Assembly (NCBI GenBank): GCA_030141605.1
Contig: JAQGDQ010000104.1
Location: forward strand, 341,001 to 405,000
Source: Tubiluchus corallicola
Taxonomy: Eukaryota > Priapulida > Priapulimorpha > Priapulimorphida > Tubiluchidae
DNA length: 64,000 nt
Direction: 5' to 3'
Shown here piece by piece: positions 38,806-48,498 of the stretch (position 1 is its first letter; each line of letters begins with the position of its first letter). The notes under the pieces were generated by a model. It did no database searches. It was given only the letters and a program-made list of their open reading frames with translations, and was not told the origin of the DNA. Made by a program: the position numbers and the translations under genes.

Positions 38806-40786
38806 ATGATTTACACTAGAGGTATATGCCTTGGCGTTGCAGCTGTCATAGTAACGATGGTAAATTTCAAAGCAACACTGGCCTTAAACGTGTGCCAGGA
38901 TGCATTTCCTGAAAACAAAGAAGTGATGATAACTGAAAACAACAAGGCAGGGCCAAACGTGGAACTCTTCGATCGAAATCCAGCGTATATAATAAGGCCT
39001 ACATCTCCCAATCAGCTCTATAAAGTAGAATGCAAATATAAATCACAGTTGCCTAATGGAATCAGTAAGTACGCCTACTATCTTATACTAAAACAGGACG
39101 TATCAAAATTTCTCAAATCACAGAGATCATCAGATAGAAAAGAGGTGATGGAAATACACCTAAAATGCATCAAATTGTCAAATATATTAGAACCTGATGA
39201 CATGGTAGTGAAAGTTAAGATTAAAGTGAACAACAATTATGCACCAAATCTTGCAGAGGGTACACTGACCAGATATTCCTTAAAGGAGGACACCTTAGTT
39301 GGAACAAGAGTAGCACACTTTACAACCGTCGATAGTGACCTGATGGCACCAACCAATTCTTTTACGGGTTGCTGGCAAAAGGAGAGTAACTCCAAGTTCG
39401 AAACGAAACCCCTACAAGGTACTAGGGAGTGTGAGATATTCTTGCAAGAAGAATTGAACTATGACCAGCAGGCACAGCATAAGGTAACTGTCGTTATAAG
39501 AGATACAGCTCCACGTAATCAAAATACTTCAGCTGGTGGTGCGATTCCGTGGGAAACAACCAGCACATTTACTTTTGATGTAGTAGAATCCAAGGTAAAT
39601 CCCGTGTTTGACGCAGAAATGTATTATGCCACGATAAAAGGAAATGACATAGTAGGAACGATAGTAAACGTTGAGCCAAACAGAATTTTGGCCTTGGATG
39701 GCAGAACGAGGAAACAGGATGGAAACATAACATATAGTCTGGAAATTGATGGTAAACCTTTTCGACTTGTCAATGCAGATAACATAGAAGGACCTGATGA
39801 AACTACAGGAGACATAAAAATCATTGGAAGAATCACGGAAACCGAGTATTTTATGCCAGTCAAGGCCTCTTATAGAAACCGAAAGCCAAACAAGCCTGAA
39901 TACTACACTGCAATTACAGGTATACTCATTACTGTAGAACCTGAAGGAGCACCGCCAGCATTTACTCAGTCAAAGTACGCAGCTACCGTACTGGAAGGCC
40001 TTCCAGTAGGTCGGGAGGTGCTGCTTCTGCAAACCCGAGACTCAGTCCAGTCAAACATCCCCAAATTTACTTACAGTCTGCAGACGAATACTGGCAATCC
40101 TGTAACTGAGTTCATAGTAGACAGTAATGGCATTGTCAAAACTACTAAAGCACTAACTCCAGGGATTAAAAAATTTCGTGCAATTGCTACAGGTACAGAT
40201 GCGACCAGAACAGCTGATGTTGAGGTAACTGTGTTGAAAGAAACAAGAAAAAATCCAACATTTTCAAGTGCTATTTATATTTTATTTATTTATTGACCAT
40301 GGTCAATAATGACTTCAAATGGCTACATATGACTTCAAATTTGCTATTAATGTTTCTGAAGGTCAAGTCTCTTATGACGAAGGCAACCCTCCTATAGTAC
40401 GAGTGACATCTCAGGAAGATGTTACGTTTAAGATACTTACTATGGATGAGTATTTCGTCATTCATGATAAAACAGGTTTTATTACGAGCACAGATCTGGT
40501 GGTAACTTTGCAACTGGGAAAATACAGTCTCATTGTCCTTGCCTGTGCGGCAGGGAATACAGAAATTGGGGAAGACGAGAGGTGCAGCGCTGTTCAAGTA
40601 ATTGTCACAATTGTAGAGAAAATTGAAGGTTGGATAGAGGCTTTGCGTGACGAGCCATCAAATGCAGGAAGTTATCGCCTGAATGAGGTTCTCATACTCA
40701 GTGCATTTGCAGCAGCTTTGTTCAGCATCATATGCATTTTGACCTACCTGATTACCTTGTACCGCCGCCATATGATGGATACTTAA
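38806..40786 (+). pseudogene. Cadherin-like gene C, interrupted by a 52-bp insertion
   Basis: Codons 1-489 follow gene A through repeat 4 and into repeat 5 (KNPTFSSA). Then about 52 bp absent from gene A (40273-40324) are inserted. They add IYILFIY and a TGA at 40294-40296, and shift the frame. The rest of repeat 5, the Cys pair, membrane helix and tail continue in another frame to 40786 with no further damage. The insert is T/A-rich and holds a perfect 20-bp palindrome centred on CCATGG. As it stands the product would be 496 residues with no membrane anchor. Unlike gene B, which lost sequence, this copy gained it, so the two truncations are independent. Confidence 0.85.
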
Positions 40787-42390
40787 TGAAATGTATTCCT
40801 CTGCATCTAAACAAACAGACATTTTTGGGTATTTTAGTTGTTAATTACAATGTTGCTTTTGATAACAATATTAAGTTTAAGGCTTATATTACAACAGTCA
40901 GCTGTTTTAGGTTCGTCAGTTTTGTGAGTGTCTGCAGTCTGACTGATTCGTGCTTCACAATTCTCAGCTATTTGCAATGTTTTGCCTATAATTGTGCTTG
41001 CTTATACGAGTCACATTTTGAAAAACTTAGTTACGTAATAAAATTTGCAGTCAAAAATCTTTCATATTTCTGTCATATTTCTGATTATAATTATTATTTC
41101 TGGAAAATATTAGTCATTATTATTCATTTGTTATAGGGCTACTGATTTCCTTGGTGAACAAGTAAATTCTCTGTTCCTTTAAATATATATTAATATTTAT
41201 CATGTACAATCTGCCAGTGTATAGAACTTCCGTTTTGCAGTTCACACTTGCAGCAACTTTGGACGGCCACTCAGTAAACTCTCTGACTAGCTCGTACTCA
41301 GTCTCTGACAAGGCAGACTCTTGAACTGCTTTTAAGAAATAAAAATTCACAATTGTTAACGTGATTCTGAGACAAGGATCGAAAAACTTCCAGTGCGTTT
41401 TAATGCTCACTCGACCAAATTAATGAAAAATATAGAAACTTTTGCTTTTAATTAAGAATGCACGTTATGTAACATAAAATAGCTGCTACTCCAAGTGTTA
41501 GTCTTATATTTGCATAAATGGGTTGTATCACTGCTTCACCATTCTTGCTTCCATCAGTATTTCGTGTGCAGCACATATAATTGGTTTAGATAAGTAACGT
41601 TATGAAAAGCAACATAAATTTTAAACTGAGTTTTGTTAAGGTTACTCAAACTACATGTTATGCTATTATGTTGCACGCGAAATGTTGACAGCAGACGGAG
41701 ATTTTAAAACTCTCGGTAGCATCTATAGGGTGAAGGTTAATGAAAAATTTACAGTTTACCAAAGTTTAAGAATCCTTGCTAGTAACTGCATTGTTAGCAA
41801 CCTAGTATAGTATAGTGTAGTATTACTATAGTTTTTTTGAGAAATCTCAAACTCCATTTTGTGCTAACTAGAAATTCAAATTTAGGGTTGAAATGCGAAT
41901 TGTGACGTCTATGAAGGAGCAAGGTCCAGAAAACTAAGTCGCTAGCGTTCAGTTCTAGTTTTCTTGCAACCCGCTTCCTCACACACAAACACACATGGTG
42001 CACTTGTAAAGCACCAATTATGAAATTAATGGATATTTATTTGGAAAAACAAAGAACAGTAATCTGTTGAGGTATAAAAAATAAAATTACATTTTGAGCC
42101 ACAAAAGTCGCTAATGTTCAGTTCTAGTTTTCGGGCAACCCGCTTCCCCACACACAAATACACACGGCGTATTTATAAAGCAGCAGTTATGAAATTAAGA
42201 GATATTTATTTGGCTAATCAAAGACAGTAATGTGTTGAGATGCAAAAGATAAAATTATATTTTGAACCACAAATCCATTCATCATAAGCTGATTAAAGAG
42301 TAATAATATTTATCACATCAAACATTTCTTTACAAAAGTTTACAAGTATTTTTGATAACACCGGCGAGCAAGGAATGAACATCAATACGT

Positions 42391-44316
42391 TTAGCTTTGA
42401 GCTCGATGCTGTTGCCGCTGCTGTTGCCGCTGCTCCAGAGTAATCATATAGGTCAGAACACAAATTATGCCGAAGAAAGAAAATGCAAATGCTGAAAGAA
42501 CAACGGTATTGTTCATGCCCTGTGAATGTTGTTTATCATGCAAGGCTTCTGGTTCTCGATGGTCTACATGTTGAGCTGGGATTGTGACATCCACTCGAAC
42601 TGAACTGCACCGCTCGTCTTCATCAAATTCTGGAGATCCTTCTACACAAGCCAGCACAATAACTGGCCATTTTCCTACTGCTAAACCAGACTCAAGAACG
42701 TCAAGACCAGTAGTAAAAATAACTCCTGTTTCCCGGATTGTGAAATACTCGCCCATGGTAAGTATCCTAAATTTCACTTCGTCTTTAGGGGTTGCCTTAA
42801 CCGTCCCAACGTAATCATTTCCCAATGTAACAGTGAAATTGTACTTCTCTTTCTCAAATTTTGGATTTCTCTTAATTTCTAACACGGTTATTTCCACGTC
42901 GGCTTGACTGGACAACCGGGGCTGCAAAGGGTTAAAAGCTGTTACAATCAGCTTCTTAATTCCGGGAGTCAGTTTTCTGATGTTTGTAACTAAGCCATCA
43001 TTGTCCACATTAAATTCGGTGGTAAGATCACCTGACTCTTTCTTCAGTTCGTAAGAAAACTGGGGCCGATCTACACGTATTACATCTTTAGCTTGTACGC
43101 GCAGTACCCGCCGACCTTCTGGTAAGCTTTCATAGACAGTAGCTCTGTATACTGTCTGTTTAAATTGAGGAGTCCAACCTAGCATTTCTACTGAAATGTG
43201 AATAGCTGATACGGCAGTGTAATAGATGGGTTCGTCCTTTTCTCCATGGTAAGTAGCTCTGATTGGCAGAAAATACTCTGATTCAGTTATCCTTCCACTT
43301 ACGACTACGTCGCCTACTTCACCAGTTGGATTACTATCGTCGGGGTTGATAATTCGAAAAGGTTTTGGTTCTTGCTTCATATTCAACAACTCATACTTTA
43401 TGTGCTCATCGTATGATTTCTTCTCTCCATCTATTGCTGAAATTCTGCTTGGTTCTACTTGCAGTATTGTACCAATCGGGTCAGTGTCTCTAATTCTGGC
43501 TGTATACATTTCTTCTTCAAATATAGGGTTTAGCATGTAATCTAATACTTCAACATAGAATCTTTGCTTTTCTTCCCTAGGAACCATGCCACTCGGTAAT
43601 TGATCTATTCCACGTGGAGCTGTGTCTCTGATGGTGACTGTTACCACGTAACTTTTCTGAGTCTCATAATCAAGTTCTTCTTTTAGCAAAATTTGACATA
43701 TAGAGGTTCTGTTGCCTTTTAGCTTCGCCTCAAACTTGGTACTATCTCCATCGATCCAGCAATCCATTAATAAGTTGGCAGGGGGTAGAATATCATAATC
43801 CTCAATAGTGAGCTGTCCAATTTCTGTTCCAACCAATGTTTCCTCTGATACAAAGAGTTTTGATTGTGTATACTTTCCAAATGCTGGTGCATGGTTATTA
43901 GCTCCTACAATGTGAACATTCACTACGAGGTCAGTACTTTTAAATATATTCGTTAGCTGTCTACATTGCATTTCAACCTTTATATCAGTTTTCCTGTCTT
44001 TGCTATCCAATGATACCAGAAATGCTTTTACATCTTGTTTGAGTATAACATAATAGGCATATTTTGAATCTCCTTTGTATCTTTTTTCTATCTTAAACAG
44101 GTTATCATAATCGTTTGAGTAAGTATTGAGTATATAACCTTCTTTGTCGTCGAAAAGCATCACTCTCATGTCTTCTAAATTATCCTCTCCTACGTTCACG
44201 GTTTTATTAAGGGGAAATGCATCTTCGCATGTTCCCGAAATCAGGATTACTTCAACACTAAATAAGATTAGAAGTAAGGTCATAGAACTTAGTATGGTTT
44301 CTTTAACATTGTCCAT
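42391..44316 (-). CDS. Short-tail cadherin-like type I membrane protein (gene D)
   Basis: An intact 641-codon single exon on the minus strand, starting MDNVKETILSS at 44316. The signal peptide ends near VILISGTCEDAFPLNK. The repeat layout matches gene A: NNHAPAFGKY at the repeat 1-2 joint, EDYDILPP and LDYETQKSYVVTVTIRDTAP in repeat 2, LNPIFEEEMYTARIRDTDPI opening repeat 3, then ESLPEGRRVLRVQAKD and NVDNDGLVTNIRKLTPG in repeat 4. Cys pairs in repeat 2 (MDCW...SICQI) and repeat 5 (LACVEGSPEFDEDERC) are conserved. The membrane helix is about 605-627, and the tail of about 14 residues is Gln/Arg-rich (EQRQQQRQQHRAQS), unlike the A/E tails. It is oriented opposite to A, B, C and E and its closest relative is broken gene F. 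Function is inferred as for gene A. Confidence 0.9.
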   Translation of the reverse strand: MDNVKETILSSMTLLLILFSVEVILISGTCEDAFPLNKTVNVGEDNLEDMRVMLFDDKEGYILNTYSNDYDNLFKIEKRYKGDSKYAYYVILKQDVKAFLVSLDSKDRKTDIKVEMQCRQLTNIFKSTDLVVNVHIVGANNHAPAFGKYTQSKLFVSEETLVGTEIGQLTIEDYDILPPANLLMDCWIDGDSTKFEAKLKGNRTSICQILLKEELDYETQKSYVVTVTIRDTAPRGIDQLPSGMVPREEKQRFYVEVLDYMLNPIFEEEMYTARIRDTDPIGTILQVEPSRISAIDGEKKSYDEHIKYELLNMKQEPKPFRIINPDDSNPTGEVGDVVVSGRITESEYFLPIRATYHGEKDEPIYYTAVSAIHISVEMLGWTPQFKQTVYRATVYESLPEGRRVLRVQAKDVIRVDRPQFSYELKKESGDLTTEFNVDNDGLVTNIRKLTPGIKKLIVTAFNPLQPRLSSQADVEITVLEIKRNPKFEKEKYNFTVTLGNDYVGTVKATPKDEVKFRILTMGEYFTIRETGVIFTTGLDVLESGLAVGKWPVIVLACVEGSPEFDEDERCSSVRVDVTIPAQHVDHREPEALHDKQHSQGMNNTVVLSAFAFSFFGIICVLTYMITLEQRQQQRQQHRAQS

Positions 44317-44870
44317 GTTGATTTATATCTAAGTTTAACAGTTTATTTTTTGTCACCCTAATTTCGCAAACAGCACTGTGAGATAAATTATAAATAAATA
44401 AAGTACTTTTTCGGAAATGTTAAGGCTAACAAATGCAGAAGTTTCTAACAAATTACACATGGAACAGCTGATTTGCACCTACTGATGAAAGTCGTAATTT
44501 AAATTGTCATTCGACATTCTTTATAATATTCATCTTTTTCGTTAAGTTGAAGTATCGTTCAAGTTCACGGTATACGTAAACCAAGTTGCAAATCAAACTC
44601 TATTTACACTCACAGATGTGAAAGAGAGTTTGAACAGCACTCACGTTGTATTTTTGTACCATTGCGAAACAATTCCCTTTGCTATTTCGTCACTTTCCCA
44701 AGAGCTTAATAAATTAAGGGTGACACATATAAGATAATAGTTTTGTGAGATTGTATGCTTTAGAATAACGACCTCAGATTCTATGTGATAAGAAATCACC
44801 TCAACATTGTTAGATTTGGATTTCGAGACAGTTGTTGATTTTTCTTTCAAAGTGTCACAATGCTAAAGTG
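44317..44870 (-). promoter_or_regulatory. 5' flank of gene D, shared with gene F
   Basis: About 550 bp upstream of gene D resembles 56659-57240 upstream of gene F (for example TTGAAGTATCGTTCAAGTTC versus TTGAAGCATAGTTCAAGTTC, and TTTACACT(C/T)GCAG). It does not resemble the flanks of A, B, C and E, so the two clades have different upstream regions. No specific promoter element can be assigned. Confidence 0.4.
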
Positions 44871-46033
44871 ATTGTATTTGTATTCATTCATTGTGTTTTT
44901 GCAAATTTGTAGCTCCTTTAAACGGGCGACAAAGTGAAGTGCTTTCAGGAATAGATCTTTTCTACACGTGCTAGAAGAACGTATAAACAATATACCCCTT
45001 GTTAATTTGATCGTGTTATCACTCGCTTAATCAGTTATAGCGGTTTAATTAGTTAACTATCTTTAAATTGATTTAAATTCCGTGTGATTAAAAAAAATGA
45101 GTTGATTTGCTAGAAAGATTAGCTAAGATGTCTTTAGTTCAAAGCAAAAAATTGAAGTAGTTCGTTAATTCGCCATTTAATTAGAGTTGTTTAATTAACT
45201 CTTTTTAAATTAATTGAAATTGCGTGTTCCCATTACTTAACTGAGTAGAAATTTCTAACAATGATTAGATGAGATGTGCAGTTCAAAAAAAATAACTTAG
45301 ACAAACAATTATAGTTCTTAATTAAATTATTAAAAAAATTCGTTAATTTAAAACAAATTTATATTTCAGAAGTGTATGGTACCAAAAATGTTATTAAGCT
45401 TCATTCATTTGATACCCTTTTGCCAGTTCTGGTGTTTTTTAGTATATATTTACCTTGCAAACCTTGATGCTCGCGCAATAAATTTTCAATTTTTTTTTTT
45501 GCTTTGACATTTCTCATGTTAATCTTGCTGGTATTTATTTATTTTGCTATCAAGAACCACATAACAGCTACAGTAACAACAAAAACAACAACGGGACCAA
45601 TCATAATTACATGAACACAATGTTTTTGTACCAAACCTGACCAAAACAGACGAAACGTTAAAGGAGAAACCTTTTACTACCTTTGATTTCTACTTCCAAC
45701 TAATCCTTCAGCTCAAACTGCATAGGCGTACAAAGCGGGGAGTGGGTGGGGCGTTTGCCGTTCCAGGGCAAATGAATTGTACGTTTTGGGGGCAAAAAAC
45801 TGATTATTTTCATACAGATAATTTTGTTGTAAAATTTCAAGATTTAAGATTTCAACATTCTAAAATTACTTACGTACTGCATTAGACTTACTTTACTTCA
45901 CTGGCTGCAATAATGTGTTTTCTGTACAACGAATTGTTTTTAACGTTTAATAATTGTGAATTTATAATAGTGCATGCTGTCAATTTTAGTTCACTAAACC
46001 TTATAAGTCCTTTTTACGCTTGTTAGGTGGCTG
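44871..46033. other. Non-coding AT-rich spacer
   Basis: Contains repeated TTAATTAACT-type motifs around 45010-45360. No gene recognised. Confidence 0.4.
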
Positions 46034-46143
46034 CAGGGCCTATTTCAAGAGGGGGGGGAAGTGGGGATACTTCCCCGGGGCCTCACCCTCCAGGGGGGCC
46101 TCGCGCCAAGGTAACATTTTTTTGCTTTATGCGAACATACTGC

Positions 46144-46216
<73 letters not shown>

Positions 46217-46470
46217 TTCGCCGCACGTGCGCCGTTTGCCAGTATTGACAAGTATTAAGGACTGGTCTTGAGAATAAAGCAGTTTTTCTTTCAATTGTTC
46301 TTTCCTTTAACAACTGCATAACCCCATATTTTCTCTTCGAAAATGCTTCTCCGGCGTTCTAGCAGTTCAAAAATTTTCTGGGCGCCAACCATGGCAGCGC
46401 TCGTCCCCCTCCCCGATGGGGCTCACATGCCCCACTTCCCCGGGCCTCGCTTAGGCTGAAATAGGCCCTG
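46034..46470. mobile_element. hAT-like MITE with 8-bp target duplication
   Basis: The block begins CAGGGCCTATTTCAAG and ends with the inverse of CAGGGCCTATTTCAGC, giving terminal inverted repeats. It is flanked by GGTGGCTG (46026-46033) and GGTGCCTG (46471-46478), matching at seven of eight bases. An 8-bp target duplication plus CAGGG termini is characteristic of the hAT superfamily. The interior (437 bp total) has no coding capacity but holds a long (CT)n run. A related terminus occurs at 23511-23575. Confidence 0.7.
46143..46217. repeat. (CT)n microsatellite inside the MITE
   Basis: A nearly pure CT run with a few TTT interruptions. The Ser-Leu and Arg-Glu repeat ORFs across it are artefacts. 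Confidence 0.95.
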
Positions 46471-46561
46471 GGTGCCTGCTCTTGAAAATGCTAACAAAGT
46501 TGTAATATATGTCTCCTTCCCTCAAACTAGGACGACTTGGAAAATTTTTACCAGAAGATTT

Positions 46562-46655
46562 AGCCTTGTGCTGACGCGACCGCTTTCGGTCTGGGAGGTC
46601 GTGAGTTGGACGCAGCGGCCGAGTCATACCAAAGACTTTAAAAATAGACTTGCTA
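46562..46655 (+). mobile_element. tRNA-derived SINE fragment
   Basis: GTCTGGGAGGTCGTGAGTTGG, then CGCAGCGGCCGAGTCATACC and AAAGACTTTAAAAATAG, resembles the B-box region and tail junction of tRNA-derived invertebrate SINEs (typical form GGTCGGGAGATCGCGAGTTCG). The B box is mutated and no intact A box is seen, so it is a relic. Confidence 0.4.
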
Positions 46656-46679
46656 TTCATCTGCCTGGTAATTAGGGTA

Positions 46680-47450
46680 AAAGTGGAGTAATAATAATAA
46701 ATGTTGTGTAGTTGTAGGTTGTTATTTGCAGTCTGCGATAATAGCTCTTGAAGCTTATGTTAATTGCTCATCCAAAAGCCGAATATCTGGATTGACATTA
46801 GTAATTCTGTCTGTTGCAATATTAGAGAGGTATACCGTGCGAGAGAAGTATTTTCCAGTATGGGTCTTACTAAAGTACACTAAACAGTTATCATGTATTT
46901 CTGAGAAATGCCAGCTCTCTTTAAAAGTCATAATCACCAGAATGACCTGTGGAGTCATGGAAGCAAGGTTAGTGTTAACACAGCAAAACACGACAGTTCC
47001 TTTCATAAGGTGTTTACTGCAGTCTTTATTTTCTAAAGGAAAAAACAAAAGAATACATAAAATTTGCAGTAATTCAATTTGAACAAAAAATACAAAAATT
47101 TGAACAAAAAATTACACAGACAATTGTTACGTAATAAATATACTTAGATTTACAAATCACTTACTTCGTTCGGCTAGAGAGCGCACACTGTATATGGTTG
47201 AAGCATAACATTAAATTTCTTACATAAAAATTGCATTGTCCACATTACATGTTAATCTCCGCAAAAAAACCAGACAACTCTGCTAGCAATTGCCCACTTG
47301 TCCCCTTTAGTTTTTGGCTCTCTCATGCGGGAAAAATAAAAAAAACAAATTATATGGGTAATTGGGTAACTTGCCCATAACAGTTAGACGTTGTAAATGT
47401 TAATGCAAATTACGGAAATGCAACTTTTTTATTCTGAAGCATGAATGAAG
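46680..47450. other. Non-coding spacer
   Basis: Overlapping plus (118 codons) and minus (97 codons) ORFs at 46726-47082 are unrecognised and unsupported. No other feature seen. Confidence 0.3.
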
Positions 47451-47508
47451 AAGACGAAGAAGAAGAAGAAGAAGAGAAGTAGTAGTAGTTGTTGTTGTTG
47501 TAGTAGTT

Positions 47509-47569
<61 letters not shown>

Positions 47570-47640
47570 CAGTAGTAGTAGTAGTTGTTGTAGTAGTAGT
47601 AGTAGAAGAAGAAGAAGAAAACGTAATAGTAGTAGTAGCT
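47445..47640. repeat. (AAG)n/(AGT)n/(TTG)n compound triplet microsatellite
   Basis: Blocks of AAG, AGT, TTG and AGT again. Poly-Thr and poly-Ser frames are repeat translations. Confidence 0.95.
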
Positions 47641-48050
47641 GTAGAATAGGGCAAAGAAAAATTGAACAAATTCTCCATCAGTTTTCCTTTCTATTTGGTC
47701 GCTTTTAGTGTTACTTTTGTTGACGTCTTTTCATTTTTTTCATAATCTTGTTTAGTTTATCTAAAATCGTTGTAGTTATCTTGTTGGCTACACTGCAATT
47801 GTGTCATAGTGCTCGTGACCATGCTAATTGTAATGCAATCTTTATTGCCATCAACTTTATTTTTTGCTCTTTCTCATTCGTGTCGATTTATTCTTATCTC
47901 AACACCACCGTTGTTTTACCTGTACAGCTGTTTTTTGAACCACACCGCTTAGTGGTCGTGACTTTTATAGGTAGCTCTGTTAGCTTACGTTAATTACTGG
48001 ATGTTAAGGTAGCACATGAGAGTAATTGTATCTTGCACACTATCTACTGC
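47641..48050. other. Non-coding spacer
   Basis: An 81-codon plus-strand ORF (47748) is unrecognised. No evidence for a gene. Confidence 0.3.
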
Positions 48051-48059
48051 CATATAATT

Positions 48060-48498
48060 AGCTTCATATTATCAATGATATTGGCTGCCTGTGACGTAAT
48101 TAGCATTATCTCTAGAAAAGACAATGCACTTAAAAGTCAAAAATCAACAAACGAAACGTTTGGAACGCAAGAATTACTTCTTCTATACTAGGTGGTGGCA
48201 TAACTAGTAGCAAAGGAACGTTTGTTCTAGAGAGCACATAACAGAGCTTCGCGTTTTTATATTGAATTGCATAATTACATTTGTGCACCACACTTACCTC
48301 ACGAACTTACCCTCAAGACCTCACGTAAGAATTAGAAATAGCACGATACGTTGAATTCTTTCTTGGATGTATGCTTTTTGTGCAGATCGTCTCACATTAA
48401 AATTAATGTCCGTGTGACTTGATTAAATTTAACAGTTACAGCTGGAGCAGTGCATTTATTATTCATTTTATATCTTATTTTGTGAAAGTATTGTTACC
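48060..48498 (+). promoter_or_regulatory. Conserved 5' flank of gene E
   Basis: Similar in order to the flanks of A, B and C: TTGGCTGCCTGTGACGTAATTA at 48081-48102, ACATTTGTGCACCA, GAATTAGAAATAGCACGATACG, and the block AAATTTAACAGTTACAG/CTGG at about 48426-48446, which could be a 3' splice site of a 5'-UTR intron. Divergence from the A/B/C flanks is clear, so the shared blocks are better candidates for functional conservation than identity among A, B and C. Confidence 0.45.

Larger units (their letters stand above)
37080..42260 (+). repeat. Tandem unit C (about 5.2 kb)
   Basis: The third unit, with the broken gene at 38806. Its GGTAT satellite is almost absent (only TAGTATAGTATAGTGTAGTAT at about 41804). 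A stretch of about 250 bp present in A and B before the satellite (containing 30630-30959 and 36087-36416) is deleted at about 41695. Homology with the other units fades near 42260, where unit A or B would pass into the next unit. Confidence 0.88.
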
